From Nocardioides sp. (GTDB lineage: Bacteria > Actinomycetota > Actinomycetes > Propionibacteriales > Nocardioidaceae): a DNA stretch of 64,000 nucleotides. The stretch covers positions 62,001 to 126,000 of the forward strand of contig NZ_JACIXG010000002.1 of assembly GCF_014360585.1 (NCBI RefSeq). The letters are read 5' to 3'. The position numbers were made by a program, and so were the translations under genes. Below the pieces are notes generated by a model, which was not told where the DNA came from, did no database searches, and saw only the letters and a program-made list of their open reading frames with translations. Below are positions 50,111-61,257 of this stretch, piece after piece (position 1 is the first letter of the stretch; every line of letters begins with the position of its first letter).

Positions 50111-51024
50111 GCACCAGGACGCGCGCGGGATTCATCGGGCTGGGCAACATCGGCAGGCCGATGGCGCTCCAACTCGCCAAGGCCGACGGCATCGACCTGT
50201 GGGTCCACGACATCGCCCCCGAGCCCGTCGCCGAGCTCGAGGCCGCGGGCGCTAAGGCGGCCGCCTCGGTGGCGGAGCTGGCGGCATCCGTCGACGTGCT
50301 GAGCGTGATGGTCCGCGACGACGACCAGGTGCGCCAGGTGCTGGCAGAGGTGCTGACGGCTCGCCGGACGACCGGCAGCCGCCTCACCGTCCTGGTGCAC
50401 TCGACCGTCTCGCCCCACACCCCCACGGAACTGGCCGCGACCGCCGCTCCCCACGGGGTCGACGTGCTCGACGCACCGGTCTCGGGTGGACCGATGGGCG
50501 CCGCCGACGGCACTCTGGCCATCCTCTGCGGCGGAGGGGCCGAGGCGTACGCAGCGGCATCCCCGGTCCTGTCAGTGATGGGCGCCAAGGTCGTCCATGC
50601 CGGTCCGGTCGGCGCCGGGACGAGATTCAAGCTGGCGCGGAACCTGCTCCACTTCGCCTCCTTCACCGCCGCCACCGAGGCCCAGCGGCTCGCCGAGGCG
50701 GCCGGGCTGGACCTGGTCGCGCTCGGTGAGGTCGTCCGCCACACCGACGCGATCACCGGCGGGCCCGGCGCGATCATGCATCGCGACACCACCGCAACGA
50801 TTGCCCCCGATGACTTCTGGCACGGCGTCTTCGGCCACGTCGTGGCGCTGGGGGAGAAGGACCTCGGCTTCGCGATCGAGCTGGCCGAGGAGCTCGGCGT
50901 CGAGGTGCCGCTGGCCCGGCTCGCGCTCGAGCGGCTGGCGCCGGGTTTGGGGATGTCCGACGTCGAGGGGGTCTCGACAGGCTCGACCACCGCAGAGAGA
51001 CTCGACCGCCGCAGAGAGACATGA
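50107..51024 (+). CDS. NAD-binding 3-hydroxyacid dehydrogenase (6PGDH/HIBADH family)
   Basis: A 305-residue dehydrogenase starting at GTG 50107. GFIGLGNIGRPMALQLAK is the Rossmann motif; DAPVSGGPMGAADGTLAIL and the catalytic Lys in GTRFKLARNLLHF follow the 3-hydroxyisobutyrate dehydrogenase family. The last about 18 residues (VSTGSTTAERLDRRRET) come from a dispersed repeat plus a 19-base tandem duplication and are probably not native. It corresponds to Rv0770 by position. Confidence 0.83.
   Translation: MSTRTRAGFIGLGNIGRPMALQLAKADGIDLWVHDIAPEPVAELEAAGAKAAASVAELAASVDVLSVMVRDDDQVRQVLAEVLTARRTTGSRLTVLVHSTVSPHTPTELAATAAPHGVDVLDAPVSGGPMGAADGTLAILCGGGAEAYAAASPVLSVMGAKVVHAGPVGAGTRFKLARNLLHFASFTAATEAQRLAEAAGLDLVALGEVVRHTDAITGGPGAIMHRDTTATIAPDDFWHGVFGHVVALGEKDLGFAIELAEELGVEVPLARLALERLAPGLGMSDVEGVSTGSTTAERLDRRRET
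50970..51019 (+). repeat. Dispersed repeat plus 19-bp tandem duplication
   Basis: The 23 bases from 50970 to 50992 match, with one difference, the reverse complement of 58112-58134. The 19 bases at 50982-51000 (CTCGACCACCGCAGAGAGA) are repeated at 51001-51019 with one change. Both lie within the 3' end of the hydroxyacid dehydrogenase gene. Confidence 0.75.
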
Positions 51025-51030
51025 GTGACC

Positions 51031-51431
51031 ATGCCTGACGACAAGTTCGCCGAGCTCCCCGAGCAGCGGGCCAAGGGCCTGCGCAAGATGGAGGAGGTCT
51101 ACGGCTTCGACATGGCCGACGGCGAGGGCGACTTCTTCCGCTATACCGCCGACCACCTCTTCGGCGACATCTGGCAGCGCCCGGGTCTGACCACGCGCGA
51201 CCGGCGGCTCCTGCTGATCGGGCTCCTCGCCGGCCAAGGCGCCGCGGACGTGCTCGGGATCCAGATCCCCGCCGCGTACGCCAACGGTGAGCTCTCCGAG
51301 GACGAGCTGCGGGAGATCGTGGTTTTCCTGAGTCACTACGCGGGATGGCCCAACGGTGCCAGGATGAACACGGTCGTCGAGGAGACCATCGGCAAGGCCC
51401 GAAGAGAGGCCCAGGGGAAGGCTCAGCGCTC

Positions 51432-51435
<4 letters not shown>
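51031..51435 (+). CDS. Carboxymuconolactone decarboxylase-like protein
   Basis: A 134-residue all-helical protein of the CMD family, from ATG 51031 (GTG 51025 is possible). TTRDRRLLLIGLLAGQGAADVL and ELSEDELREIVVFLSHYAGWP carry the family helices. It contains no cysteine, so it cannot be an AhpD-type peroxidase and is closer to the decarboxylase branch. It matches Rv0771 by place. The reductase gene follows with an ATGA overlap. Confidence 0.78.
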
Positions 51436-53045
<1,610 letters not shown>

Positions 53046-53123
53046 CTGCGACTCGATCGCCGACTCGGCGTTGGGTTGTCTGCAAGAGTGGGTGGAAACC
53101 GATCCTCGGGGGAAAGGCACTCC

Positions 53124-53549
53124 ATGTCAGACAGCGAGTTCAAGGACTGGAACCAGTCGATCATCGACGAGTTCCGAGCCAACGACGGCAACGTCACCTC
53201 GGTGCCGTTCGGGCGCGGGCTCGTGCTCGTGCACCACACCGGCGCCAAGACGGGCACCGAGCGGGTCTCGCCGGTGGCCAACATCCGTCAGGACCCCGAC
53301 ACCTGGCTGATCGCCGCTTCCAAGGCCGGAGCCCCGGACAACCCAGCCTGGTATCACAATCTCCTGGCCAACCCGGAGACCAAGATCGAGACGCCCGCGG
53401 ACGGTGTCGTCGAGGTCCGGGTCAGCGAGCTGACCGGCACGGAGCGGGACGCCGCCTGGGAGCGTTTCAAAGCGATGAGCCCAGGTTTCGGAGAGTACGA
53501 GGCGAAGACCGACCGGGTCATCCCGGTGCTCGCGCTGCACCGCAGATGA
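53124..53549 (+). CDS. Deazaflavin (F420)-dependent nitroreductase-family protein
   Basis: A 141-residue split-barrel protein from ATG 53124 behind GGGGAAAGG. WNQSIIDEFRANDGNV, LVLVHHTGAKTGTERVSPV and KAGAPDNPAWYHNLLANPE follow the DDN/F420 nitroreductase family. These enzymes use reduced F420 to reduce quinones or other substrates. No steroid box lies upstream. Confidence 0.82.
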   Translation: MSDSEFKDWNQSIIDEFRANDGNVTSVPFGRGLVLVHHTGAKTGTERVSPVANIRQDPDTWLIAASKAGAPDNPAWYHNLLANPETKIETPADGVVEVRVSELTGTERDAAWERFKAMSPGFGEYEAKTDRVIPVLALHRR

Positions 53550-53559
53550 GCGACCTCTG

Positions 53560-53600
53560 GGTCTCAGACAGGTAGGTCTCAGGCAGGTAGGTCTCAGACC
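53560..53600. repeat. Three-unit 15-bp tandem repeat
   Basis: GGTCTCAGACAGGTA at 53560, GGTCTCAGGCAGGTA at 53575 and a partial third unit from 53590 lie between two convergent genes. The third unit contains the stop codon of the leftward gene at 53594. Confidence 0.75.
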
Positions 53601-54871
53601 GGCGTGATCGGCAGCGACCGGCGCGGCTCGAAGGCGAAGTCTGCGCCGGTGCTGAATCGCACCACGGCGACCTCGGAGGCCTCGGGGACGGGTTCGGGGC
53701 GGCGTACGATCTCGGCCCGCCAGCCGTCTGCGCCGGTGTCTCCCAAGGGCGTCACCTCTACGTCGAGGTGAGGGTCGAGGGCATGCACCGCCGCCTGGAT
53801 CGGAACGAACCATTCCGGGCCGATCAGCGAGACCCAGGCGTCGTCCTCGTCGGCAGGCGAGGGCCGCACGACCAGCGCCTCGGCCTCGATCTCCACCGAG
53901 ACGTACGCAGCGGGGTTCAGCATCGGGTGGAGCGCGAGCAGCCGGAGCGCGCCCTCGGTGTCCGCCGGCAGCGACAGAGCCCGAGCCAGGCGTGAGCCGG
54001 CGATTCCGGCGACCCCGACCAGCTGCTTGCGGCGGATGTCGACGAGCTGTTCGGGCGAGGCCACCCGGGGCTCCAGCGCGAGGGTGAACCCACGGTCGAG
54101 CAGCGCCATCTGCAGGCAGACCTCGTCGGCGATACGCACCAGCGCGGAGTGGGAGAAGGCGGCGAGGTCGAGGTCGGAGACGAGCGGTCCGGCGTAGTCG
54201 GCCGCGCCGTCGTCGGCAGGGTCGATCGGGGCCAGCTCGAGGCTCGCCGCCCGGGAGCGCTCGTTGAGCGCCAGCTCCGGGACCGCGACCGCCTCGGGGT
54301 GGGCGTCGTCGATGACCACCGTCCAGCGACAGTGCGGCGTCCGGCCGGCGGGCATCCGCGGGGGCCGGTGGACCGGGCGGACCTGCGCCCGCGGGTGGGT
54401 CGCGACTGCGGTGGCGTCGAAGGTGGGGTCCTCGATGTCATGGCACATCCCACGGACGTACTCCTCGCCCATCGGCTCCACGTCCATGAGCGCTCCGCAG
54501 TGGTCCAGGTGGAACTCGCCATGGCGGGCGTCGTGGACGGTGTAGCGGAAGTCCATGAACTGCGGAGGTGCGCCGATGTCGAGCTGGAGGCCCTTGAAGA
54601 TGATCGGCACGTCACCCTGGCCGGGCACCGCCGGCGCATAGCCCAGTGCCGCCTGCATCCGCCGGGTGTAGATCGGCGAGGCGGACGCCCACTCCACGAT
54701 CGCGATCCGCAGCATCTCCTCGCGGCCGAAGGCGGAGATGCACCAGGCCATCCCCGAGCGGTCGATCAGCTGGCCGATCAGGAGGAGCTCGCGGACGGTC
54801 TCGGCGAGCTCGTCCCGGGTCAGGACGGCATAGCGGGACGGGATCAACGGATGTGGAGCTTCCGCATCCAC
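53594..54871 (-). CDS. Conserved-looking protein of unknown function
   Basis: A 425-residue frame, start uncertain: GTG 54871 is the longest choice and would overlap the aldehyde dehydrogenase by 28 bases. I do not recognise the family with certainty. Residues about 95-140 hold clustered polar motifs (FMDFRYTVHDARHGEFHLDHCGALMD-like, seen as HDARHGEFHLDHCG, and EYVRGMCHDIEDP) that look like a metal or catalytic site. The N-terminal part resembles L-2-amino-thiazoline-4-carboxylate hydrolase-type domains weakly. The C-terminal half has no motif. It is co-oriented and overlapping with the aldehyde dehydrogenase, so the two likely work together. Confidence 0.6.
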   Translation of the reverse strand: MDAEAPHPLIPSRYAVLTRDELAETVRELLLIGQLIDRSGMAWCISAFGREEMLRIAIVEWASASPIYTRRMQAALGYAPAVPGQGDVPIIFKGLQLDIGAPPQFMDFRYTVHDARHGEFHLDHCGALMDVEPMGEEYVRGMCHDIEDPTFDATAVATHPRAQVRPVHRPPRMPAGRTPHCRWTVVIDDAHPEAVAVPELALNERSRAASLELAPIDPADDGAADYAGPLVSDLDLAAFSHSALVRIADEVCLQMALLDRGFTLALEPRVASPEQLVDIRRKQLVGVAGIAGSRLARALSLPADTEGALRLLALHPMLNPAAYVSVEIEAEALVVRPSPADEDDAWVSLIGPEWFVPIQAAVHALDPHLDVEVTPLGDTGADGWRAEIVRRPEPVPEASEVAVVRFSTGADFAFEPRRSLPITPV

Positions 54872-56427
54872 CGCAGCGACGTCTGCATCTGCTTGGCGTA
54901 GTCGTCGAAGGTCTGCTTGCCCTGCGGCCCCATGACCTGCTTCTTCAGGGTCGCGACGTTCTGGGTCTCGGTGTACTTGAGCAGCCCCTGGTCACCGTGG
55001 CGGGCGCCGACGCCGGACTGCTTCATGCCGCCCGACGGGGTCGACTTGGAGGCGTACGCGGTGGCCAGGCCGTCGTTGATGTTGACGTTGCCCGACTCGA
55101 TCCGGGCCGCGACCTGTTGTGCGCGCTTGAAGTTCGTGGTCCACACCGAGGCGTTGAGCCCGTACTCGGTGTCGTTGGCCAGCTCGATCGCCTCCTCCAG
55201 GGTGGAGTAGCGGTGGAGCGAGACGACCGGTCCGAAGGTCTCGGTCACCCCGTGCAGCATCTCCTTCGTGGTGCCTTCCAGGATGGTCGGCTCGAAGAAG
55301 GTCGGCCCGATGTCTGGGCGCGCCTTGCCGCCGGTCAGGACGGTGGCGCCCTTGGCGATCGCGTCGTCGACGTGGGACTGCACCCGCGCCAGATGGTCGG
55401 GGGAGACCAGCGCTCCGAGGTCCGGTCCGAAGGCGTACGCAGCCTCGATCCGCATCGACTCGACGGCGGCGACGAACTTGTCGCGGAACTCGTCGTACAT
55501 CGCCTCGGGGATGTAGATCCGCTCGATGTGCATGCAGATCTGGCCGGTGTTGCCGAAGACGGCGAACATCGAGCCCCCGACCGTCTCGTCGATGTCGGCG
55601 TCGTCGAGGACGATCATCGGGTTCTTGCCGCCCAGCTCGAGGCAGGCGCCGATCAGGTTGCGCCCGGCCTGCTCACCGATCACCCGCCCGGTGGCGGTGG
55701 ACCCGGTGAACATCGCGTAGTCGACGTTGTCCATCAGCGTCGGGCCCACGTCGGGCCCCTCGCCGCAGACGACCTGGAACAGGCCCTTCGGCAGGCCCGC
55801 CTCCTCGAGCAGCGCGATGCCGAACAGCGGCGAGAGCGCCGTCTTGTTGTCGGGCTTGAGGAGCACCGCGTTGCCGGCCATGAGCGCCGGGATCGCGTCG
55901 GAGAGCCCGGTCGCGAACGGGAAGTTCCATGGCGCGATGACGCCGACCAGGCCGCGCGGCGGGTGGCGCTCGATCGAGCTCGACAGCAACGGCATCATCC
56001 CGGGCCGCAACTTGTCCTTGAGCAGCTTCGGCGCCCGCTTGAGGTAGTGCGAGATCACCATCGGCGGGTCGCACACCTCCTCGAACGCGATCCGGCGGGC
56101 CTTGCCCGACTCGGCCTGGATGAGGTCGGCGATCTTGTGCTGGTTGCGCAGGATCAGCTCGTGAGCGCGCTTGAAGACGGCCAGCCGCTCCCGGAGCGGT
56201 GTCGCCGCCCACTTGCGCTGGGCGGCCCGGCCCTCGGCGGCTGCCCGCTCGACATCGGCCGGAGAGGACTGTGGCAGCGCGACCAGCACCTCGCCGGTGT
56301 AGACCTCGGTCAGCTTCCAGGACGCACCTGTGGAGGAGGGGACCCGGGAGACCAGCTCGGTCAGCAGCTCCTCGGTGATCCAGTCGGGGCGGCGTACGTC
56401 TGCTGTGTTCGCTGTGTCAGTGCTCAT
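54844..56427 (-). CDS. Succinate-semialdehyde/aldehyde dehydrogenase (GabD2-like)
   Basis: A 527-residue aldehyde dehydrogenase starting at ATG 56427. APWNFPFATGLSDAIPAL, FTGSTATGRVIG, Glu in LELGGKNP and Cys in GNTGQICMHIERIY, plus ETFGPVVSLHRY and SGVGARHGDQGLL, place it in the GabD2 branch (NADP+-type). Its C-terminal extension of about 35 residues is shared by that group. It follows the GMC oxidoreductase gene on the same strand, suggesting alcohol-to-acid oxidation in two steps; the substrate is not known. Confidence 0.85.
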   Translation of the reverse strand: MSTDTANTADVRRPDWITEELLTELVSRVPSSTGASWKLTEVYTGEVLVALPQSSPADVERAAAEGRAAQRKWAATPLRERLAVFKRAHELILRNQHKIADLIQAESGKARRIAFEEVCDPPMVISHYLKRAPKLLKDKLRPGMMPLLSSSIERHPPRGLVGVIAPWNFPFATGLSDAIPALMAGNAVLLKPDNKTALSPLFGIALLEEAGLPKGLFQVVCGEGPDVGPTLMDNVDYAMFTGSTATGRVIGEQAGRNLIGACLELGGKNPMIVLDDADIDETVGGSMFAVFGNTGQICMHIERIYIPEAMYDEFRDKFVAAVESMRIEAAYAFGPDLGALVSPDHLARVQSHVDDAIAKGATVLTGGKARPDIGPTFFEPTILEGTTKEMLHGVTETFGPVVSLHRYSTLEEAIELANDTEYGLNASVWTTNFKRAQQVAARIESGNVNINDGLATAYASKSTPSGGMKQSGVGARHGDQGLLKYTETQNVATLKKQVMGPQGKQTFDDYAKQMQTSLRWMRKLHIR

Positions 56428-56470
56428 GTCTGCTTCCGATCAGCTGTTGTCGGTTCCGTCAAGAATGGCT

Positions 56471-58093
56471 CTACGCATGTTCGTCAAGGACGAAGGCTGC
56501 GCAGCGGTCACCGATCATGACCGCGGGAGCGTTGGTGTTGCCGCCGATGATCGACGGCATGATCGAGGCGTCGGCGACGCGGAGGCCGTCGATACCGTGT
56601 ACGCGGAGGCGTGGGTCGACCACGGCCCGCTCGTCGACGCCCATCCGGCAGGAGCCGACGGCGTGGTAGATCGAGGTCGCCCGGTTGGTGACCTCGTCCT
56701 TCATCGCCTCGGCGTCGATGGACCGGCCGGGGTGGATCTCCGACTTGACCTGGTCGCCGAAGGCCGGGGAGGCCATGATCTCGCGGATCATCTCGACGCC
56801 TTCGAGCAGGACCCGCTTGTCGTCTGGCTCGGCGAGATAGTTGAAGTCGATCAGCGGCTCGGCGGTCGGGTCGGCGCTGCGCAGTCGCAGCGTCCCCCGC
56901 GAGCGCGGATAGATCAGCGACGACATCACCGTGAGCGCGGCTCGTGGGTCGACCGCGTGCCGGATCGGGGCGTCCTGGTTGGGGGAGGGGTAGGCCCAGG
57001 GGAGCACGTGCAGCTGCAGGTCGGGTACGTCGGTGGCCAGCGAGGTGCGTACGAAACCGACCGTCTCGAAGACAGTGTGACCGAGGATCGACTTCCCGAC
57101 CGTCTGCTCCCGGAGGACCGCCTTGCCGAAGTAGGCCGCGGTGCCGCGGTGCAGTGCGGTCGGCATCTCCCAGGTGGTCGGCACGAACATGTGGTCGTGC
57201 AGGTTGTCGCCGACCGGCAGCTCGTGGACGGCGGTGATCCCGTGCTCGGCGAGGTGGGCGGCAGGCCCGATCCCGGAGAGCATCAGCAGCTGGGGCGAGC
57301 CGAAGGCTCCCGCGGAGACGATCACCTCCTTCGTGGCCGAGATCGTCTGCGGACCCTGCCTGGTCTGGATCTCGACACCGGTGGCCCGCCCGTTCTCGAC
57401 GACGACCCTGGAGACGTGCACCTGGGTCAGCGTGGTCAGGCCGGTCAGCTGCTGGTCGTGGAGGTAGCCGCGCGAGGCGGAGTAGCGCAGCCCGTCGACG
57501 GCGCTCTGCTGGAACGTCGAGACGCCCTCCTGCTCGGCGGCGTTGTAGTCGTCGAGCACCTTCACGTCGAGGGTCTCGGCTGCGGCACGCTGGAAGGAGA
57601 GCGACGCCTCGGTCGGCCGCGGGTGCTTCATGACCTTGATCGGCCCGCCCGTGCCGCGGTAGTCGGAGCCGCCGCCCTCGTAGTCCTCGATCCTTCGGTA
57701 CGCCTCGTTGACCGAGTCCGCATCCCAGCCGGTGTTGCCCTCGGCCGCCCAGGCGTCGTAGTTGGCCCGGTTGCCCCGGACCCACAGCAGGCCGTTGATC
57801 GAGGAGGAGCCGCCGAGCACCTTGCCGCGCGGCTGGGGGAGCTCGCGGTTGCGGGCGTGCTTCTGGGGGACCGTGTGGTAGCCCCAGTCGACGAGCTTCT
57901 TCAGCCGTGGCTCGGCGTGCAGCGGGCCGATCATGCCCGGCTTGGTGACCAGGTAGTTGCGCTTGTCCACCTTCCCGGCCTCGAGGAGGATGACCGACTT
58001 GCCGGCCGCGGCCAGACGCCCGGCGACCGCGCAGCCCGCGGACCCGGCGCCCACGACGACGTACTCGGCCTCGGTGACCTTCTCGCGGGCCAT
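56471..58093 (-). CDS. GMC-family oxidoreductase, second paralogue
   Basis: A 540-residue GMC flavoprotein starting at ATG 58093. YVVVGAGSAGCAVAGRLAAA, RGKVLGGSSSINGLLWVRG, ATKEVIVSAGAFGSPQLL, catalytic His in IYHAVGSCRMG and Asn in GGNTNAPA are present. It clearly shares its origin with the product at 38839 along the whole length. It is first in a leftward run with an aldehyde dehydrogenase and an unknown gene, with no KstR box in the 57 bases before it, so it may be co-transcribed from fadA5 or have its own control. Confidence 0.85.
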   Translation of the reverse strand: MAREKVTEAEYVVVGAGSAGCAVAGRLAAAGKSVILLEAGKVDKRNYLVTKPGMIGPLHAEPRLKKLVDWGYHTVPQKHARNRELPQPRGKVLGGSSSINGLLWVRGNRANYDAWAAEGNTGWDADSVNEAYRRIEDYEGGGSDYRGTGGPIKVMKHPRPTEASLSFQRAAAETLDVKVLDDYNAAEQEGVSTFQQSAVDGLRYSASRGYLHDQQLTGLTTLTQVHVSRVVVENGRATGVEIQTRQGPQTISATKEVIVSAGAFGSPQLLMLSGIGPAAHLAEHGITAVHELPVGDNLHDHMFVPTTWEMPTALHRGTAAYFGKAVLREQTVGKSILGHTVFETVGFVRTSLATDVPDLQLHVLPWAYPSPNQDAPIRHAVDPRAALTVMSSLIYPRSRGTLRLRSADPTAEPLIDFNYLAEPDDKRVLLEGVEMIREIMASPAFGDQVKSEIHPGRSIDAEAMKDEVTNRATSIYHAVGSCRMGVDERAVVDPRLRVHGIDGLRVADASIMPSIIGGNTNAPAVMIGDRCAAFVLDEHA

Positions 58094-58111
58094 CTCAGAC
58101 CCTCCTCCGAC

Positions 58112-58134
58112 CGGTGGTCGAGCTTGTCGAGACC
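58112..58134 (-). repeat. Dispersed repeat copy (TCTCGACAAGCTCGACCACC family)
   Basis: On the minus strand these 23 bases read GGTCTCGACAAGCTCGACC and ACCG at the end. They match 50970-50992 with one difference. The copy sits between fadA5 and the GMC gene. Confidence 0.75.
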
Positions 58135-58150
58135 GCGCAGCCCATGACAG

Positions 58151-59368
<1,218 letters not shown>

Positions 59369-59413
59369 TCACGTCCGGTGACGTGACACGGGTGACACTC
59401 GATTGTCCCAAAT

Positions 59414-59427
59414 TAGAACGTGTTCTC
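59414..59427. promoter_or_regulatory. KstR-type operator, one edge mismatch
   Basis: TAGAACGTGTTCTC keeps both cores but ends in C instead of A. It lies 100 bases from the fadA5 start. Confidence 0.65.
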
Positions 59428-59488
59428 GTTCGGCGCAACCCTTGTGTACTGAGCCTTGTGTGATGCGGGGCACTGTGTGACGATAAAC

Positions 59489-59502
59489 TAGAACGTGTTA
59501 CA
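59489..59502. promoter_or_regulatory. KstR operator (exact match)
   Basis: TAGAACGTGTTACA fits the consensus fully and lies 25 bases before the cyp125 start. Confidence 0.87.
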
Positions 59503-59527
59503 GAAAAGACCTCGAAGGAGCACACCC

Positions 59528-60751
59528 GTGACCGCTCTCCCCGTGGATTTCGATCCGACTGATCCCGTGCTCAACGAGGAGCGCGTCCCCCTCCAGGAGT
59601 TCCTCGAGCTCCGCAAGTCGGCTCCGGTGTGGTGGGTCGAGCAGACGCCGGAGGCTCGGGCGGGCTTCCTCGACACCGGTTTCTGGGCGGTGAGCAAGCA
59701 CGAGGACATCCTCGCCGTCTCCAAGGACAACGAGAACTTCGGCACGAACGAGAACGGCGTGATCATCCGGTTCGCGCCCGACATGACCCGTGAGCAGGTG
59801 GAGCTCCAGCGCGCGATGCTGATCCACCACGACGCCCCCGACCACACCAAGCTGCGCCAGATCATCAGCCGCGGCTTCACCCCGCGTGCGATCAACGCGC
59901 TCAAGGATCGCTTGGTCGAGCGGGCCGACGCCATCGTCGACGACGCCCTGGCCAAGGGCGAGGGCGACTTCGTCGCAGAGGTCGCCGCCGAGCTCCCGCT
60001 CCAGGCGATCGCCGAGCTTCTCGGCGTCCCGCAGGAGGACCGGCGCAAGCTCTTCGACTGGTCCAACCAGATGCTCGCCTACGACGACCCGGATTACGAC
60101 GCGGACCCCGAGGCCGCCTCGATAGAGATCCTGACCTACGCGATGCAGCTGGCCGCCGAGCGCAAGGCGGACCCCAAGGACGACATCATCTCCAAGCTGG
60201 TCAATGCCGAGCTTGAGGGCGGGGCGCTGGGCGATGACGAGTTCGGCTTCTTCGTCATCCTGCTCGCGGTCGCCGGCAACGAGACCACCCGCAACGCGAT
60301 CTCCCACGGCATGCAGGCCTTCTTCGACCACCCCGACCAGTGGGAGCTGTGGAAGAAGGAGCGCCCCGACACGATGGTCGACGAGGTGATCCGGTGGGCC
60401 ACCCCGGTCACGGTCTTCCAACGTACGGCGCTCAACGACGTCGAGGTCGGCGGCCAGCTGGTCAAGAAGGGCCAGCGCGTCGGCATCTTCTACGCCTCGG
60501 GCAATCATGACGAGGACGTCTTCGACGACCCGGACACCTTCGACATCACCCGTGAGCACAACCCGCACCTCGCCTTCGGCGGCCACGGCGCGCACTACTG
60601 CATCGGCGCCAACCTCGCCCGGATGGAGGTGCGGATCATGTTCGACGCGATCGCCGACCGGATGCCCGACCTGAAGCCCAATGGCACCCCGCGCCGACTG
60701 CGGCACGCGTGGATCAACGGCATCAAGGAGATGCCGGTCACCTACTCCTGA
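59528..60751 (+). CDS. cyp125: CYP125, steroid C26-monooxygenase
   Basis: A 407-residue P450. GTG 59528 follows AAGGAG; the GTG at 59495 lies inside the KstR box and is rejected. Full-length agreement with mycobacterial CYP125 includes LELRKSAPVWW, HTKLRQIISRGFTPRA, ELPLQAIAELLGVPQEDR, I-helix AVAGNETTRN, ATPVTVFQRTAL, and heme Cys at about residue 358 in FGGHGAHYCIGANLAR. It oxidises C26 of the cholesterol side chain to the acid, the entry step of side-chain breakdown. FdxD (3937) is a candidate electron donor. Confidence 0.95.
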   Translation: MTALPVDFDPTDPVLNEERVPLQEFLELRKSAPVWWVEQTPEARAGFLDTGFWAVSKHEDILAVSKDNENFGTNENGVIIRFAPDMTREQVELQRAMLIHHDAPDHTKLRQIISRGFTPRAINALKDRLVERADAIVDDALAKGEGDFVAEVAAELPLQAIAELLGVPQEDRRKLFDWSNQMLAYDDPDYDADPEAASIEILTYAMQLAAERKADPKDDIISKLVNAELEGGALGDDEFGFFVILLAVAGNETTRNAISHGMQAFFDHPDQWELWKKERPDTMVDEVIRWATPVTVFQRTALNDVEVGGQLVKKGQRVGIFYASGNHDEDVFDDPDTFDITREHNPHLAFGGHGAHYCIGANLARMEVRIMFDAIADRMPDLKPNGTPRRLRHAWINGIKEMPVTYS

Positions 60752-61248
60752 TTAGGTATTGCCACGTTGGAGAAGTGGGGCCGGCGGAAGGGATACTCCG
60801 CCGGCACCCACTTCTTCAGTGCTTCGTAGACCACCTCGTAGAGCCCCTGCTCGTACGCCTCGGTGGTCACCCACCAGCTGACGTCGACGTCGTACGCAGC
60901 CAGCTCCTCGCTCAGCTCCTGCCGGACGCCCAACGGGTAGAGATAGGCGCAGCCGACGTAGCCCAGTGCGGGCGTCTCCAGGACGTAGGAGAACGACTTG
61001 TTCTCCTTCCACTCGCCTTCGTGCCAGACGAGGTCGACGTAGTCGTCCTCCTCCGTCGTCGGGCCGGTCGGCCAGCCGCCGCCCCGGGTGGCGTTGATGA
61101 GGTCCCGATCGGCGTTGATCGCGCGTACGTCGTCGGCGAGGCACTCGCGCGACAGCGGCCGCGCGGTCAGGTCGCCGTGGGTGAGCACCCGCGGCGCCTC
61201 GAACCCGGCGGGCACGGCCAGCAGCTTGCTCAGTCCGGCATAGCTCAT
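60742..61248 (-). CDS. GNAT-like acetyltransferase
   Basis: A 168-residue protein from ATG 61248. LTHGDLTARPLSRECLADDV, TEEDDYVDLVWHEGEW, and LGYVGCAYLYPLGV followed by DVSWWVTTEAYEQGLYE resemble the GNAT fold, though the acetyl-CoA loop (Q/RxxGxG/A) is weak. It is convergent with cyp125 and shares its last ten bases. No steroid link is visible. Confidence 0.6.
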   Translation of the reverse strand: MSYAGLSKLLAVPAGFEAPRVLTHGDLTARPLSRECLADDVRAINADRDLINATRGGGWPTGPTTEEDDYVDLVWHEGEWKENKSFSYVLETPALGYVGCAYLYPLGVRQELSEELAAYDVDVSWWVTTEAYEQGLYEVVYEALKKWVPAEYPFRRPHFSNVAIPNQE

Positions 61249-61257
61249 GCCCGAAGG

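Noticed and set aside
59495..59527. GTG 59495 as cyp125 start
   Set aside because: The codon lies inside the exact KstR box; GTG 59528 has AAGGAG and the family-like N-terminus.
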